Positions 37,086-49,935 are shown, counted from the first letter of the stretch. The stretch: DNA of 64,000 nucleotides from Cardiocondyla obscurior (GCF_019399895.1 NC_091883.1:1592377-1656376); one strand, 5' to 3'. Notes: generated by a model from the letters alone, not told the origin. Made by a program: numbers and translations.

Positions 37086-37636
37086 ACAAGCACTAAAATC
37101 CCCGCAGCAAGCTGTTAAGAAAGCCACGATAAAAAGCGCCGGTCACGAGACGCGCCTCGTACAAAGGATTGTGACTTACTGCGGGAAAGCTGTAACGCCG
37201 GAACGTCAAATTCTTTTTTTTTTTTTTCTCCCTCCCTGTTGTAGTAAAAATAAAAAACGCAGAGTTTCCTCGCTCGCCGCGGCAAGCCTTTACTCGTCTC
37301 GTGAAAGTTCTCACTTTCGATGGGCCCAATGCAATTTTGACGAATGCATTTCTTTTCTCCCGATTTTTTTTTTCATCGAAATTCTCCCGAATACCGTATA
37401 CGAATTATAATTTTATCGCGTTAATTAATAACGCGGCGCGTTCGAAGAGAATGACGTTCCCGGACGAGCGTGAAGTATGCACGTCGCGCGTATCTCGAAC
37501 GGGGAATCAAGGTGGGTTATTGTACGCGCGTTACAGGGGTAAGATGAGTTATGGTGGCCGAGTGATAATTTCGTAAACGCTGACGCGAGCGCGTGACGCG
37601 ATCCTGTCCGGCGCGAATCTCGGCGCGGGCGAAACA
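37086..37636. other. Spacer between copies B and C
   Basis: The spacer has a T15-like run near 37214-37227 and otherwise mixed sequence. No gene is recognised. Confidence 0.5.
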
Positions 37637-37825
37637 ATGGCGGGATTCGTTCGCCAGACTTCCGAACTCGAGAGTAATGGCCTCGTGAACGGTGCTTCAC
37701 GCAAGACGAATTGCAGTTGTCACGCCGTCGAGGTTCCCGGCGCGGCGCGGCGGAGCCGTGGTCAACGGCGCTCGAAAATGAATCCTCGAGGAAGATATTA
37801 TATCCGCCTGATCCCGATCCATTCC
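37637..37825 (+). repeat. Three-copy element, copy C
   Basis: TTCACGCAAGACGAATTGC at 37696-37714 is followed by AGTTGTCACGCCGTCGAGGTTC, a CGGCGCGG block, CGTGGTCAACGG, AAAATGAATCCTCGAGGAAG and ATATTATATCCGCCTGATCC. It shares the first core exactly with copy A (AATTGCAGTTGTCACGC) and the middle with copy B (CGTGGTCA, AAAATGAATCCTC). In this copy alone the whole stretch is one open frame. Many A-to-C differences fall at third positions of that frame, but copies A and B break it. Confidence 0.65.
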
Positions 37826-38809
37826 GGCGGACAAGAGAATGATGTAAGGAGGCACGAGGGGTTGCCGTGCGCCGTCACGGCCGGCGAGAGGGACGGAGCG
37901 AGGGAGGAGGTCGGCTTTACGGGGATACCGAGTAAATGCCCCATGAATGAACGATGAGCCTTGGGGCCGACCATACCCCCGGCCACCTTTGGCCTTGCTT
38001 GCTCCCTCCCCCTCCCCCCGCCCCCACGTCGCTGCTCCTGTACGTTCGTCACCCCTTGCGAATTCGAATCGGATTTCAAGTCGGTGTCTCGCGCGCTCCG
38101 TGGAATTGCGATTAGAATCGTCGTAGGGCCGGATCCATATTACATTCTCGCGAGAGCGACAAGCCCTTCTCCCTGAGCTCCCCACGGTCCCGCCGACCGG
38201 TAATGAGATTGATTGCGAGGAAACGAAAATAGATGCGCGAACGAGAGCGGTCGCCGGGTGAGGTAAGACGCCACCCCGATAGAGTCCTCGATCTTCATGG
38301 TCGCGGGATTAACCGCGAGGAAAAAAAAAAGGGAAAAAAAATTGAAAGGATTTGTTAAGAACGGCAGCTGACGCATAAATATTCGGCGCGCTCGCGCGGC
38401 TTCATTAAATGTTGCTTCGCCGGCATATTGTTTCGGCTCGCGGCTCGTGATGCGCCCGCTATTAATATTAATCCGCTCATTCCGCGGCGGACAATACGCG
38501 AATGAATATCATAAATTATGAGTGACATTATAAATTGTAATACCGCGATTATACAGACGGGCCCGCGTAAATATTTTAATTATATGCGATCGGCGAAAGC
38601 GCCGGTTGTCGCGCGAATCGCCGACAGGTCGCGAAGTCGAGTCCGACGGCTTATCGGGACGGTGTTTAATTGAGAGCGACTTTTTTTTTTTTTTTCTTCG
38701 AGCTCGCCCGCCGTTGGGCGCGGACGCCCCGATTCTCCTTTCTTCCATTACGCCGTCGGAGTAAGTGGCAATGTAAAACGTAAGGCTCGATAACGCTTGA
38801 ATAATTCAG
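37826..38809. other. Non-coding stretch
   Basis: 37970-38030 is C-rich, and A runs lie near 38321-38342. A T13 run lies near 38682-38695. No gene is recognised. Confidence 0.5.
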
Positions 38810-38999
38810 GAGTCAACGAGACGCTGCACTCCTGTTATTGGAGCAACAAATCCGCGACGCATTAGCAAACAGAAATAGACTTTTACGGGCCGTTGGCCCG
38901 ACGCGGAGGGAAGAACTTTTCGTCCATCTCGAGGATTTTAAAATACGGCAGAAGTGCCTCTCGGTTCAGATTACAACGCCGTTAATGCCGGCGGTCCAA
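38810..38999 (+). CDS. Candidate internal exon, unrecognised protein
   Basis: A plausible acceptor (TTGAATAATTCAG, ending at 38809) precedes a frame running from 38811 to TGA at 39075-39077. A plausible donor CAA|GTAATT begins at 39000. The 63 residues between them begin SQRDAALLLLEQQIRDALA and continue with NRNRLLRAVGPTRREELFVH. They are charged, helical-looking and free of low complexity, unlike other frames here. The in-frame stop just upstream (38802-38804) would lie in the intron. I recognise no family. The polypyrimidine tract is weak, so chance remains the likelier explanation. Confidence 0.18.
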
Positions 39000-41165
39000 G
39001 TAATTACGCTGATGTTGTTATGCTGGTTAACTTCTTGCATTTCAAAAAGTAAAATTCGACCCGTCAGTCTCAATTGAAAAGAAAAAGCGTTCGTAGTCGG
39101 GAAAGCTTTCCCTTTATACGAAGCTCTTAATCCCCCGCGGCTTCCTCAAAATTATACCGGTTGTTTTGAATCCGGAGCAAAATTAGCATCGCGAAGGTCC
39201 GCCCCCTCCCCCGTTCTTTTTCGGGGGAAGGGAGGGCAATAATGGACCGACCTGCGGAGGCGATTACCAGGAAAATTACTTCGTACGCGAGGCACCGACT
39301 CGCGCAATATAACACGAATTACAAGAAACGGGATTAAATTGAAAGAAATAGTCGGAGATCGGCTTTGCGCGTCAATCCCCATTAAACTTCAATTCTCCTG
39401 CGAGCGCGCGAGGCGAGTCCGAGCCCATAAAAATACGAGCCGCCCAGGACGAACGTGCGCGAAGCGAAAAGGGAGACACCGAGTACAAAAAGAATAAGAA
39501 ATGGATCACGAGAATCGCTACGACCGTAGCATTGTGGCGGCGATGCCGGCCGGAATACGTTACCCCGGCGATTGACAGATTCTGCTGACTGATAACTCGA
39601 AGCGTCGGCTCGCTGGGATTTCCAGGGAACTGCGAAAGGCAACTTGGGACCGAGCGGAAAGAGAGAAAATAAAGAAAAGAGAGAGAGAGAGAGAGAGATA
39701 AAGAGAGAGGAAGGGAGAGGACGCGGCTAAAGAAGTAAGGGACGAGGAGCGATTGACGCATGAAAGATTCATGGCCCGCACCGATGGCCACATCAGAAAT
39801 GCCACGAGGCGAGTCTCGATTCTCCTTTCCTCGTAGCTGCCGAAAGGTATCTCGAATTGCCGGTCCGGTCGCCTCCGTTAGCTGCCTCGGTTAAACGTCC
39901 TGGGCCCGTTAAATCCGTTCAGGTAATCGCGCCGCGTCGTCGTCGGCTGATTAGCTGTCCGGAAACGAAAATCGCGGCGGAAAGAAGGGAGCGAGGGAGA
40001 AACGGTGATACGGGGCGAAAGAGAGAAGATTCGGCGAGAGAAATCAAGACGTCTCTCCTTGCTCATGGCCTCTTATCGTAGAGAACGATACACATATATT
40101 GGTCCCAAGAGAGAGAACAAAGTTCGTGTACGTGTTGCCCACATGCCGCTGTGCTGGCCGACTCTACGCCCGTGTGGGTGTGCATCGCCGCCCGTGTTTC
40201 TCCCGAAGTTACGTGCGGGGCTTTGAAAATGGCCGACGCTCTTATGAATTGGCATTAGAGGATAATTACGATGGTGATCCCAAGACGGCGATATATTACA
40301 CTGTAACGTAACGCGAGCCCAGACGAAGGGCTCGGGATCACGAGCGGCGAACGCGTAAGGAGTCACGACGCCTTCAAATTGATTTAGGATACTGAGACGT
40401 TCTTTAGCGGATTAGTAATATTCGACGACGGAAAAATAAAAGCAAAAAAAAGGGGGGAAAAAAAGAAAAAAAAAAAAAAACAGAAATTATTGCTAAAAAA
40501 TGTCGCGATTTTTTTAAGCTAATCGACACGCAAAAATCTCCAATATCTTTATACTGAAAATTTGATTTACCGCTGGCACATAGTTTATAGATAAAAAAAT
40601 GATTACAGTTAAAATTATCACAATTCAAAATTATTACAATTATTAATAATTGTAATAGAAAATATGGACTTTATTTGGTGAATAACACGCCGTAAATTCA
40701 AGAAATTTTTTTATCTTCGTTCGTTGTTGATCGATTACGTAATTTCCAGCTATCTTTCGCAATATTCTTTCTTCGAAGATTCTCGTTCGCCTTTTGAAGG
40801 CACGGTTTAGAGCCGCGTTCGATGCACGCTCACAATGCAATAATAGCGCAAGGAGCGAATGAGAGAAAAAGAGAGCAAAAGGAGAAGCGCGGAGCGTAAT
40901 AGTTTGACGGTGATTTGTGGAGGGCGCAAAGTTGATTCAGGGGTGAGAACGGCACAGCTTTCGACCGACGAAAATGAGCCCTAAATCAGGGATGCCGGGG
41001 AAAACGGGTGTAACGAAAAGGCTGGCAGGAATACGCGGGGGCCCACGAAAGATAGCGGGGTAGCGGCGGCTTCGCTCGGAGGAGAGAAAAGTAGGATGAG
41101 TCGACGAAAAGATGGAGACGCGCATCTCTCGCGAGCCAGCAGAATCCAGAAGAGGGATTTGCCAC
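39000..41165. other. Non-coding stretch
   Basis: (GA)10 lies at 39678-39698. 40430-40482 is purine-rich with A runs, and 40590-40670 is AT-rich. No gene is recognised; the longest minus-strand frame (39372-39791) reads through the GA tract. Confidence 0.5.
39678..39698. repeat. (GA)n microsatellite
   Basis: About ten GA units are embedded in a purine-rich stretch from about 39655 to 39725. Confidence 0.9.
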
Positions 41166-41239
41166 TCGAAAATCGGCGCAAGCAAAAAAAAAAAAAAAAG
41201 AACAAAGAAAGATCGAAGAAAATGACTCTGCGGCGGCGG

Positions 41240-41291
41240 GGGGAAAGACGGGAGGGCAAGAGGACGAGAAAACGGGGGGGCCGCCCCCCCG
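41240..41291 (+). other. G-run cluster next to a perfect G7/C7 hairpin
   Basis: G runs at about 41238-41243, 41250-41252, 41254-41256 and 41274-41280 could form a loose quadruplex. The last run (41274-41280) is followed by CCG and then C7 (41284-41290), giving a perfect seven-pair stem with a three-base loop that extends by one further pair. The upstream A15 and purine-rich stretch (41185-41225) adds strong strand asymmetry. Confidence 0.5.
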
Positions 41292-41370
41292 GCTAGAGCA
41301 ATGTGGCTGTCGGTAAGCCGCATCGAAGCGAAAAATACGGTTTTTATCTTTAAGTAGAACCTGGTAATTG

Positions 41371-41384
41371 CGTAATTAATTACG
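41371..41384. promoter_or_regulatory. 14-bp palindrome with double TAATTA core
   Basis: CGTAATTAATTACG is a perfect palindrome. Paired TAAT cores in inverted arrangement are the known target form for paired-class homeodomain dimers. Single sites like this occur by chance, and no cluster was shown. Confidence 0.3.
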
Positions 41385-41391
41385 GCTTTTA

Positions 41392-44300
41392 TCCCACGGC
41401 CAACGTCGTCTCGCGCGAGACGGAGGTAACTTACCTACTTTGCCGGCCGGCACCTGGGCGATCGTGATTTACGCCCGCCTCGGTAATTAACATAGATAGA
41501 GACCGGTGTCTCGTACCGACCTCCCCTTCGACTCCCGTTCGCCCCGCTGCTATTCCCCTTGTCTACCGTCGCCCGTTCTCCGTCCACCATCACCGGCCGC
41601 CTTATCGGGCGGCGCGACATCTAAACCCCGAGATCGCGCCAGACTTCTTTCCGCGAATGGAGGGAAGTCATTCTCAAAAGCTCTCGGAGCTCTTTTCCCA
41701 TGCAATTGTACCAAGAACGATAGCCAAACTGTCTCCAAACTTGCTCGAGTTCTCCTTATTCCACATGAATACTTTTTAACCGATTTACACCCGGCGCCTC
41801 CTCGAGAGATTCGGATCAAACTTCAGAAGTGCGCTCCTCTCCGGTAAAAACGGAATCTATTCGCAAAAAAAAAAAAAAAGGAAAAGAGGAGGGAACTTGC
41901 TCGAATAATTAGTTAATTTGCATTTAGCGTTAATTGACACTCTATAATTTTGACAGATCAACTAACTCGTAATTTATAAGTCTAATGCTCGAAATAAAAA
42001 TACGAACGGCTTAAACCTATTAAAAGATATCCGAATAATCAATTTGCAAAATAATTTCTCATAAAATCAACGTTTACTTCCGACGCATTTACTCTCCGCT
42101 TTTTGTCCCAGACTATTTTAATTTTCCACAGCCTTCTTCAACGCAATCCGGATTATCGCGAGATAAGAGCGTCAGTAGATTAACATTACGGTGGAGGAAG
42201 CTACGTAGAACGTATTTTTAGCGCAGGGAGGGACGAGGGAAGGGGACGTAAGATCTCTCGGGGTGAATTTCCGGCGAGGATTCTCCGCTTCGCTCGGCCA
42301 TACTTCTTCGAAAGTATTCATACGAGGGAGTCCTCGATCCCCGAACATTCGGTAAAACTTTCATTGTTCCGCCGGCGATCGGTGTTCATCATCGGCGAGC
42401 TCATGCATGTCCCTGTTGGCGCGCGCGAGAGCGATGTACAGGCAGACGAAGTGGAACGGGCGAGTCTCGCGCGAGAAAAACGGCTCTGCGGGCTCGAACG
42501 GGTTGTCCGAATAGACGCCCGAGGAAGTCGGAATCTTAACGGCGACGGCGATCTCTTTATCTTCGAAAAATCCCGTGAGTCTCGAGCGAACGCGCTCGGC
42601 AGAAAATTCGCTCGTCGATGACGATCGCGTGTCGAAGCGATCGTTCGTAACGGATCTACTCGTATTTAATTTACGACCGAGAACCCGCGGCGACAAATAG
42701 CGCGATCCAAATGGGACTCGCGAACGAACGATCACCGGGAAAAATAAAAAATTTTGAGCGTCGACGAGAAAATCGAGACTGCGAGCGGAATATAAGATAA
42801 AGAATGAGATTTTTTTAAGCAACTCTGGAGACACGTGAAACGGAATAATGTAGAGAGGCAGCGGCGAAGACGACGTCAATCGAGGTTACTCAAACATTCG
42901 CGAATTTACATTGTGACGTACTCGCCGGGAAATGTTACTCTATTTGCAAATTATGCAGGCCGCGCGATTTGACGGCGCAGCCAATATTTGTGGACAATTC
43001 AAAGGCAGCCGAATTAATCACTAATGGAGCGGACGGTCGGGCCGAGTTGCATTTAAGGCGACAGAGCAACCGCGAGGGGTGCAGCCGTAAATTTCACGCG
43101 GGACATGAAATTTCAATAACAATTCAGAACCGGAGTCGCAATTAAAGTCATCAAAGAAGCTCCGAACGCACTCGGGCGAGCGGTAACATAAGTACTCGCC
43201 GAAAGTACTTACGTACACACAAAAGATACCCCGGCGCGGAGACGGAAAGGGACGGTAAAGCAGGGTCAACGCCGGCGTCCGGTAACTGAATTTCCCGGTG
43301 TCTCCTCGGCGTTACCTTGATCGATCGCGAGATCAAAAGTCGAAAAATTCTCGCCGCGCGGACGGCCGAAGTCCCCGGTCCAATTTGATTTGCAAGCAAA
43401 GTACGCCGCGGAACTCAACGAGGAGAGATCGGCGGGACGCGCGGGGATCGGGAGGCGAAAACCCGGCCATCTCCTGGAAAGGGACGAGGGGGAGGGGGAA
43501 CAACGACGAGAACGAGGAGAGAGATCCCGTGTTAAAAAACGCGGACGAGGCAGAGGTTAAGGAGAACCGCACGCGTCCGAAATCTCAAGCAGATCTCATC
43601 GTCGTCTACCGCCCGCCTAACGGCGGTTACCTTCGTTTGTAGTCGTTTAACTTGCCTCTCTCCTCGCCAAACTTCGTCCAGGCAATTCCCGAGGGTACGT
43701 CCGCGGCCGCCGCGTCTTAACCCCCGCACTCGAACTCGCCCCCTGACAAAGCTCTTCTTTATTTCGACCGCTCTCTGGCTCGACGCCCGATATGATTTTA
43801 CGACGACCCGATGAGCGGGCGCGATAAGGGGCCGACTGGCTTTCATTACTATTCATTACGTCCGTTATATGTGATGCGCGATATCAAGTCGGAATTAAAC
43901 GGGAGAGAGAAGAAACGGGCTCGGGAGTTTAATTACCCGAGTGATCCATTAGCGAAGACGAAGAGACGATCGCGCCTCGCGATTTCGTAACTAGAAAATC
44001 GTTGTTGAGAGAAACTTTAACTTCGTAAAAAGAAATTTAAAAATAATAAAAAAAGAATAAATAAAAAGAAAAAAAGAAAGAAAAAAAAAAATTTGACAAG
44101 CGTGAAACATATCACGTACATGATATACGGCGAAGCAATAAACCCGGGAACCTAGTTTTCGTCTAAACTTACTAGGGAGACAGGGAAAGCTGTTTGTATC
44201 CAGTCCGAGTACGACGTGTGTCGCTGAATCGAAGATAAGCATTAGAAGCGACCTGCTCGATATCTTATGCTGCACACATGCACGTGGCAGGGGAGGTCCG

Positions 44301-44640
44301 ATTCGCGTCACGCGTCCGAAAAACTCGAAAGTGCTATCCTCGATCTCGTTTTTGCCCTTCCCGATTCTTGCTCGCGTCGTCGTCCGACGGTACGGCAGCT
44401 CGCGCGACTTCGCATGCGAGAAAAGTTTATCGAGGATAATAAATTCCACGGCGGGGCGGGGGGGAGAGGGAGCGTTCGAAATCCGGGACGATCCGGAACG
44501 ATCGGCGCGGCCAGAAACAGTTTAAAGCCGGAGGGGGCATAAGTCTCGAAGTAGACTGGGAGAAAAAAAAAAAAAAAAATTACGTCGTTTGAATACACGC
44601 CTCATATCACCGGGAGACTTTGAGCGGAGCTGCGATACGA
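41392..44640. other. Non-coding stretch, CpG-rich in parts
   Basis: An A15 run lies near 41865-41879 and purine-rich A runs near 44045-44092. 43270-43760 is CpG- and GC-rich. The minus-strand frame at 42361-42879 (172 codons, ending in ANRDMHELADDEHRSPAEQ) has a mixed, non-repetitive composition but no domain I recognise. It is kept here rather than as a gene. Confidence 0.4.
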
Positions 44641-45600
44641 TAGCGGGGGCTGCTAGTGACTAACGTTATCCGGGCGGACACGTCGCGTGCGTGAGTGCAA
44701 GGCAGACGGTCGAGAAAGAAGAGTTCGGGGGGGGAAGGAGCGCTTGCTACTTGTGCCTAGGTGTATATCTTGGCCGAGACATGAAAAATGCATCTAACGG
44801 CCCTCGAGGCACTTCGCCATTCAAGTCCACAGCTATCCTCCTGCCAACCTGCCACCACTTTTCAGATCAAAAGTTACCTGCTCGCGTAACTTTCCCGTGC
44901 GCCGTCTACCCGCACCAACAGACCGCCGCCACCATTATCAGTACCGCCGCCCCTTCCCGATTCCACCCCGTCCGTCCAGGAAAAGCCTCTGCCTACCTCT
45001 CGCTTAACAAAGCACGCGAAACTCTATTACACACCGAAGCCATCGCCCTCCCCTCCTCTCCTCCTCCTCCCCCCCCCCCCGGCTTATGTATTTACCCGAT
45101 GCGACGTACCTACGTGAGCGTGAAACGTTCTCCGCGTTCGACGTGCCGTAACGCTTACCAACAGCCACGCGAATTACTTTCGCGGTTTCAGCCGAATATC
45201 CGCGTTGGTCGCCGAAAACCGACCAGTTCCGGCATGAGCCGGATGAAACTAATTATCTTCCCCCTCGGTGTTTTATGTGATAAGGCCGAATTCGCGTGCC
45301 AATTCCGAACGGCGGTTCTTCCGTTACGTAACTCCCGTTCGCGGCGGACTGCACGCGCGTATTGCTGTCAGCGGTCTGGAAAACTGCTGCCAGCGCACAA
45401 CACATTTTGCAAGTAAAAAACAAACAAACTCCGTCTCGAGCAAATAAGCGTATGGGTACTAATGATCGCCGCGGACTGCAGCTATTCCCGCAGGTTTTTC
45501 TAGCAATTAGCAACGCGCTTTCTCGATACCGTCATAAACGACGCGCGATGGTACCTTGTTGCAGGTTCAAATAAAAAAATTTTATTCTCGCGAAAGGGTA
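44641..45600. other. Long open frame region without recognised domain
   Basis: The longest plus-strand frame of the window (44691-45416, 241 codons) lies here. It includes a Pro8 run from a C-rich tract at about 45050-45080 and shows no signal peptide, repeat or known motif. Codon use does not look selected. I treat it as a composition-driven frame, perhaps part of a non-coding transcript. Confidence 0.35.
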
Positions 45601-48600
45601 CGATCAAGCAGACTAATACTCAGAGGTAATTGACTTACTTTTATCCGGCTGTTACCAATCCTTCGGCTTTAGAATCAAGAATAGATGAAAGCATTTGCTT
45701 ACCTGTAACAGACAAAATAAAACACAATATAAAAACTCTTCTCCGTTCAAATCCTTTAAATAATATATTAATCCTCGCGTGAAATATGAGAGGAAAACAT
45801 TTTTTATATTACAAAAAAAAAAATATATAAAAAAATAATAATAAAAAAATAAAAAATAAATAAAAGAACCCTTAAGAACGCACTTTCTAAAACGCAATTT
45901 TCTAAAACATTTATCCTCGCAAGTCCTATTTCGAAAAATTATACACGCCGACCATCGTATTAGACATTCACAAGATTACATATACCTATACGTGTATACA
46001 TATATGTTAAGCCAGTCGGCCACGAGTTAATATAGCATTTATTTGCGGATTTCCACGGAATGCAAATTGACGGAATCCACCCAGTCCATTTTCACATTAT
46101 ACTTCTTCCCTCCCTCCCCACCCGATGATGTTGCGAGAGCACACATCGCGGCACTCCCACTCGCTAATTTTTAGTTAAGACGGCTTTTAAAGACCACCGT
46201 CTATTATTACAACGTACACATTACGCTAATGATACCTGTCGCGCGCATTACGTAATTAACATCGGCGCGATACGTTTGCTCATCACCGGCGCTCTTGGTG
46301 CGGCTACCTCGCGTAAGGGAGCTAATCACTATTTCACGCTATTATTCGCGATCTCTAATTTACCGTGTGTTTATCCAATTATCCATCAGGCGGTTTTGCG
46401 CGAGAACTGCTACTTGCCCTCCCGCCCGAGTCCAGGACGAAATAAAAACTGACACATCGATGATATCTGTGTTGCGTTTACCCCTCTCGGTTTCATTTCC
46501 GAACGGAAATACCGGGCCAACGCGCGCTTTATCTCTGCAATATTTACGCGGTTAAGTTTAATTCGCGTTATTTAAACTTGGTAATTGGCAGGGCATTCGT
46601 TTAATCTGTTTCAATTATATCTCTTTAAAGTTCAGAGTGTACCTATTGATTATGACGCACTGGATAATGAGACGGGGCTGCAAACAATTTCTCGACGGAA
46701 GACCCTCGCGGATAAATTCACACCATATGTAAAAAAACATATATTTTTTTAAATGTATTTTTCCAAAAAAAATAATTAAAAAAAAAAATAACATTTATAA
46801 TTCCTGTCAAGCATCCACGTATTTTACACGTGAATCAAATATACGTATAACAGACGTAGACATCGTACATATTTTTAAATATATTTTCACGAAGAAATTT
46901 TTTCCACGAGGGAAAGGATCGGCGAAATTAAAACGCTCGACCTTTAAAATTTGTCTAAAAAATTAAGGCGCATTAATTACACGCGCGAATTGGTACGTCC
47001 GCGATAAAGTCCGTTTAGAAGATCCGATAAACAGCCGGGAGGGGCTCGTAACACGGCGCCGCGAAATTTGGCCCGGCCCGCTCAAATTTTTCCGGCCGCC
47101 AACTAATTCGAGACCGTCATAGATACACGCGTATGTATCATGCCGGGCGAGCCTGGCGGTTGTACGCGCGCATATATATATATTTCCCCGACAATGGGAA
47201 CCGGAGCCGGGTTATCTCGGTTCTTTGTATTCAAATTGCTGCGGAAATACAGCCGGCAGATTATGTGGAATAGGCATTTATCGTGGGATTATGAAACCCC
47301 GTATTGTAATAATAATGCAACGTTACTCTCGCCCGGTTTTAATTACTTTTTTTATACGTTCCCTTAATCGATGACAAAGATTGTAAGGCCGGTAAAAACA
47401 GAATAATTACCGCCTCGTCGTGCTCGACGGCGCATTCGGGCGCGGTGGTAATTACGCTTTGAACGCGAAAGGGAAAATGCAATCGGTAACTTGTAAATCC
47501 CGCGTGAAAAGGATCAATGTGTAACGACTCCCCATGTGATTTTCGCTAACAAGCAGTTCTTACGTAAAATTATCACGTCCTCGCTGTCTCGCATCTTGCG
47601 AGTAAAATAAACGTAATTACAAACAATACGTTCCGTAATTTCCGTCCGTGCATCTCTATTAATTACGTCCTTATTAAATACTTTCCGTATCAATCGAGTT
47701 AAAATTATATACATTCTCTTAATGTAATAATGCCCTAAATGCGTTTATCATTATAGTTTTACCTTTCGTTTAAAAATCCGGAATTCGAAGACCGAATAAA
47801 AATTTAGCTCATAATAAATATTAAGCGTAAAAAAAAAAAATCTTTAAACAAAAATAAACCCGAGATCTTTCGCGGAAATATAAATGGAATATGTCGCACA
47901 GCTGCGTTCATCGGCGACGCAGCTTTCGGCGTCTGGCAATCGCATCTCGCTCCTTGTAACAAACAATAGAGAGAGACGGGGATAAGACGGAGTAAGACGG
48001 AGAACCCGAAATAGTGGCCAAGTTATAAGACGCTATTAACACAAATGATAGAGACGCGGGGACTGCGCATGATGAACGATAATCCTCCCGAACGCTACAC
48101 TTGTCGGCTCGCTGATCGTCCCTGTCGACGTGGTTGATTCATGGCATGCGAGAGATTCAGCGATAACGAATTCGGCGGTACATTACGCCAACTGTCAGGC
48201 ACAACCGAATGTTTGCCGGCAGGATCGGCAGATTTTCACGTGGATTAGATCGTCTGGGCGGGCCAAATAGACCCCGCGCGCCGTCGGCGAGCTACGCGTT
48301 GCGCAAGAAAACATTCGAATAGCGCGGTGACGACATCGCGCAAACAAGACGACGATATTTCGTGACATATAAGATTACATCGCGGACAAGCGCAGGTAGC
48401 GCGGCAAATTCGGCGCTCAACATCCCTCAATTTAGCCGGTGTTATATAATTATAAAAGCTCCTCGGGGTCTCGCAGCGGATAGCTTCGCGGAAGCGGACA
48501 AAAGGCGTCGTTATCGAACGCGCATATAAAACGCGTCTGGTCTTTTCTTTTTCTTTAATTATTTATTTCCTTGTAACACGTTGTTACCATTAGTATTATT

Positions 48601-49700
48601 ATTCTTATCTAATAAATTGCGACAGTTAATTTGGAAAAACTTCACGGTACGTTCTCCCGTGTAACTAATCTCGGGATTTTTGTCAACTTAATTTGGGTCG
48701 CCTTAGTCAACCCGCAGAACAACAGTCCGATACTTAATGGCCAATTAGAAACGGTGACCAGTAGCCCGGCGATGTTCACGAGGCTTGCACGCGATTAAAA
48801 TTCATGAGCCGATTACCGCGCCGGAGGATAAGCGTGCAAGAACAATAAATAAAGAAACTCGCTCGTTCATCTTCTCTCGCCGCGACCGCCCTCCACCCTT
48901 TACTTTAAAAACGTATTTCAGTCCGGGGCGATTTGTCGCGAAACGCGCGGAAGATCCGTATAAATAAAAAACACACCAAAAAAAAAAAAACAAAAAAGAA
49001 CATGAGAATACCAGCAATTATGAAGGGAAAGATAAACACCAGCGTCGACCGGGGTTGCAGTAAACTCCGCGGGTTTGTTAATTATAAAAAATACGTTTGC
49101 GCCGGGGCCAGTGACCTAAGGCTGGCAAGAAACTACGCGTCAGCACGGCGGGTTTATTAATTAGAGAGGCAAGAGGCGCCATCGGGATAAAATGCAACGG
49201 CAGTTACGCGGCCGCTTGTATCTCGAGCTTCTCGCGGCCGAGACGGCGTATTAACCAAAGGGAATTAAAAGATGCGAGAGAACGCCAAACAAGAGAGTCG
49301 CAAAGACGAAAGAATCGGGTCGAGGAGGGTCAAAATCACTTTTTCGCGAGCTCTACATCGGATTGATTCTATATTCGATTTGCCGAACAAAATAGAGCGA
49401 TATATCAATTTCCACCGGGACGAGCCGACACGCACGAGTCAGTTCGACGGCTTATGCGAGAGCTTATTGATATTAGTTCTGCGAAGGAACCGACGGGGGG
49501 ATAAAAAAAAGAAAGAAAAAAAAAAAACTAAGAAAGGGAGGGAAAGGCCGGCGGAAGCGAACGGGGTGGCCGAGGCAAAGCTGCACTTAGCAACATCGGC
49601 AGACCTCACGGCGACGGCACAGTTAACACGGGCGCGCACGATCAGGGTCAGGCGACACTATCTGATTACAGCGAGTTCGTTAATTGGCAAATTGCGAGCG
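45601..49700. other. Non-coding stretch
   Basis: 45810-45870 and 46735-46800 are A/T-rich with A runs. 47170-47185 is a short AT repeat, and A runs lie at 47830-47840 and 48978-48992. 49503-49535 is purine-rich. No gene or RNA gene is recognised. Confidence 0.5.
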
Positions 49701-49913
49701 TGAGTCATGCGCTGGGCAGGCTAGGTACCTTCGGTGAGTCACGTGAAATTCTGCGCTCCCTTTGCTGCTCGCACGCAAATGCAGCTCGCTGATCGGCCCG
49801 GTTATATGCACGCGCCGTTCCCGCCGAGCGCGTGTTACAACGATCGGGTACATCTCGCTTTCCCCGCGTACCCCCGGGGTTGGATTACGTACTTCTTGGA
49901 CGGCGCGTGGATT

Positions 49914-49935
49914 GATAACGCGCGCGCGCGCGTTA
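49914..49935. repeat. Perfect 22-bp palindrome with a CG-alternating core
   Basis: GATAAC, five GC units, GTTATC: both halves match exactly. The core is a (GC)5 run able to adopt Z-DNA. The flanks carry GATAA, so two outward-facing GATA-type sites bracket the CG core. Confidence 0.8.

Noticed and set aside
42361..42879. 172-codon minus-strand frame of balanced composition
   Set aside because: It was considered as an exon, but no domain is recognised, there is an overlapping open plus-strand frame, and no clear splice or promoter signal frames it.
44691..45416. 241-codon plus-strand frame
   Set aside because: There is no recognised motif. It contains a Pro run from a C tract, and its composition follows local GC content. 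It could be a new gene only if transcripts and conservation support it.
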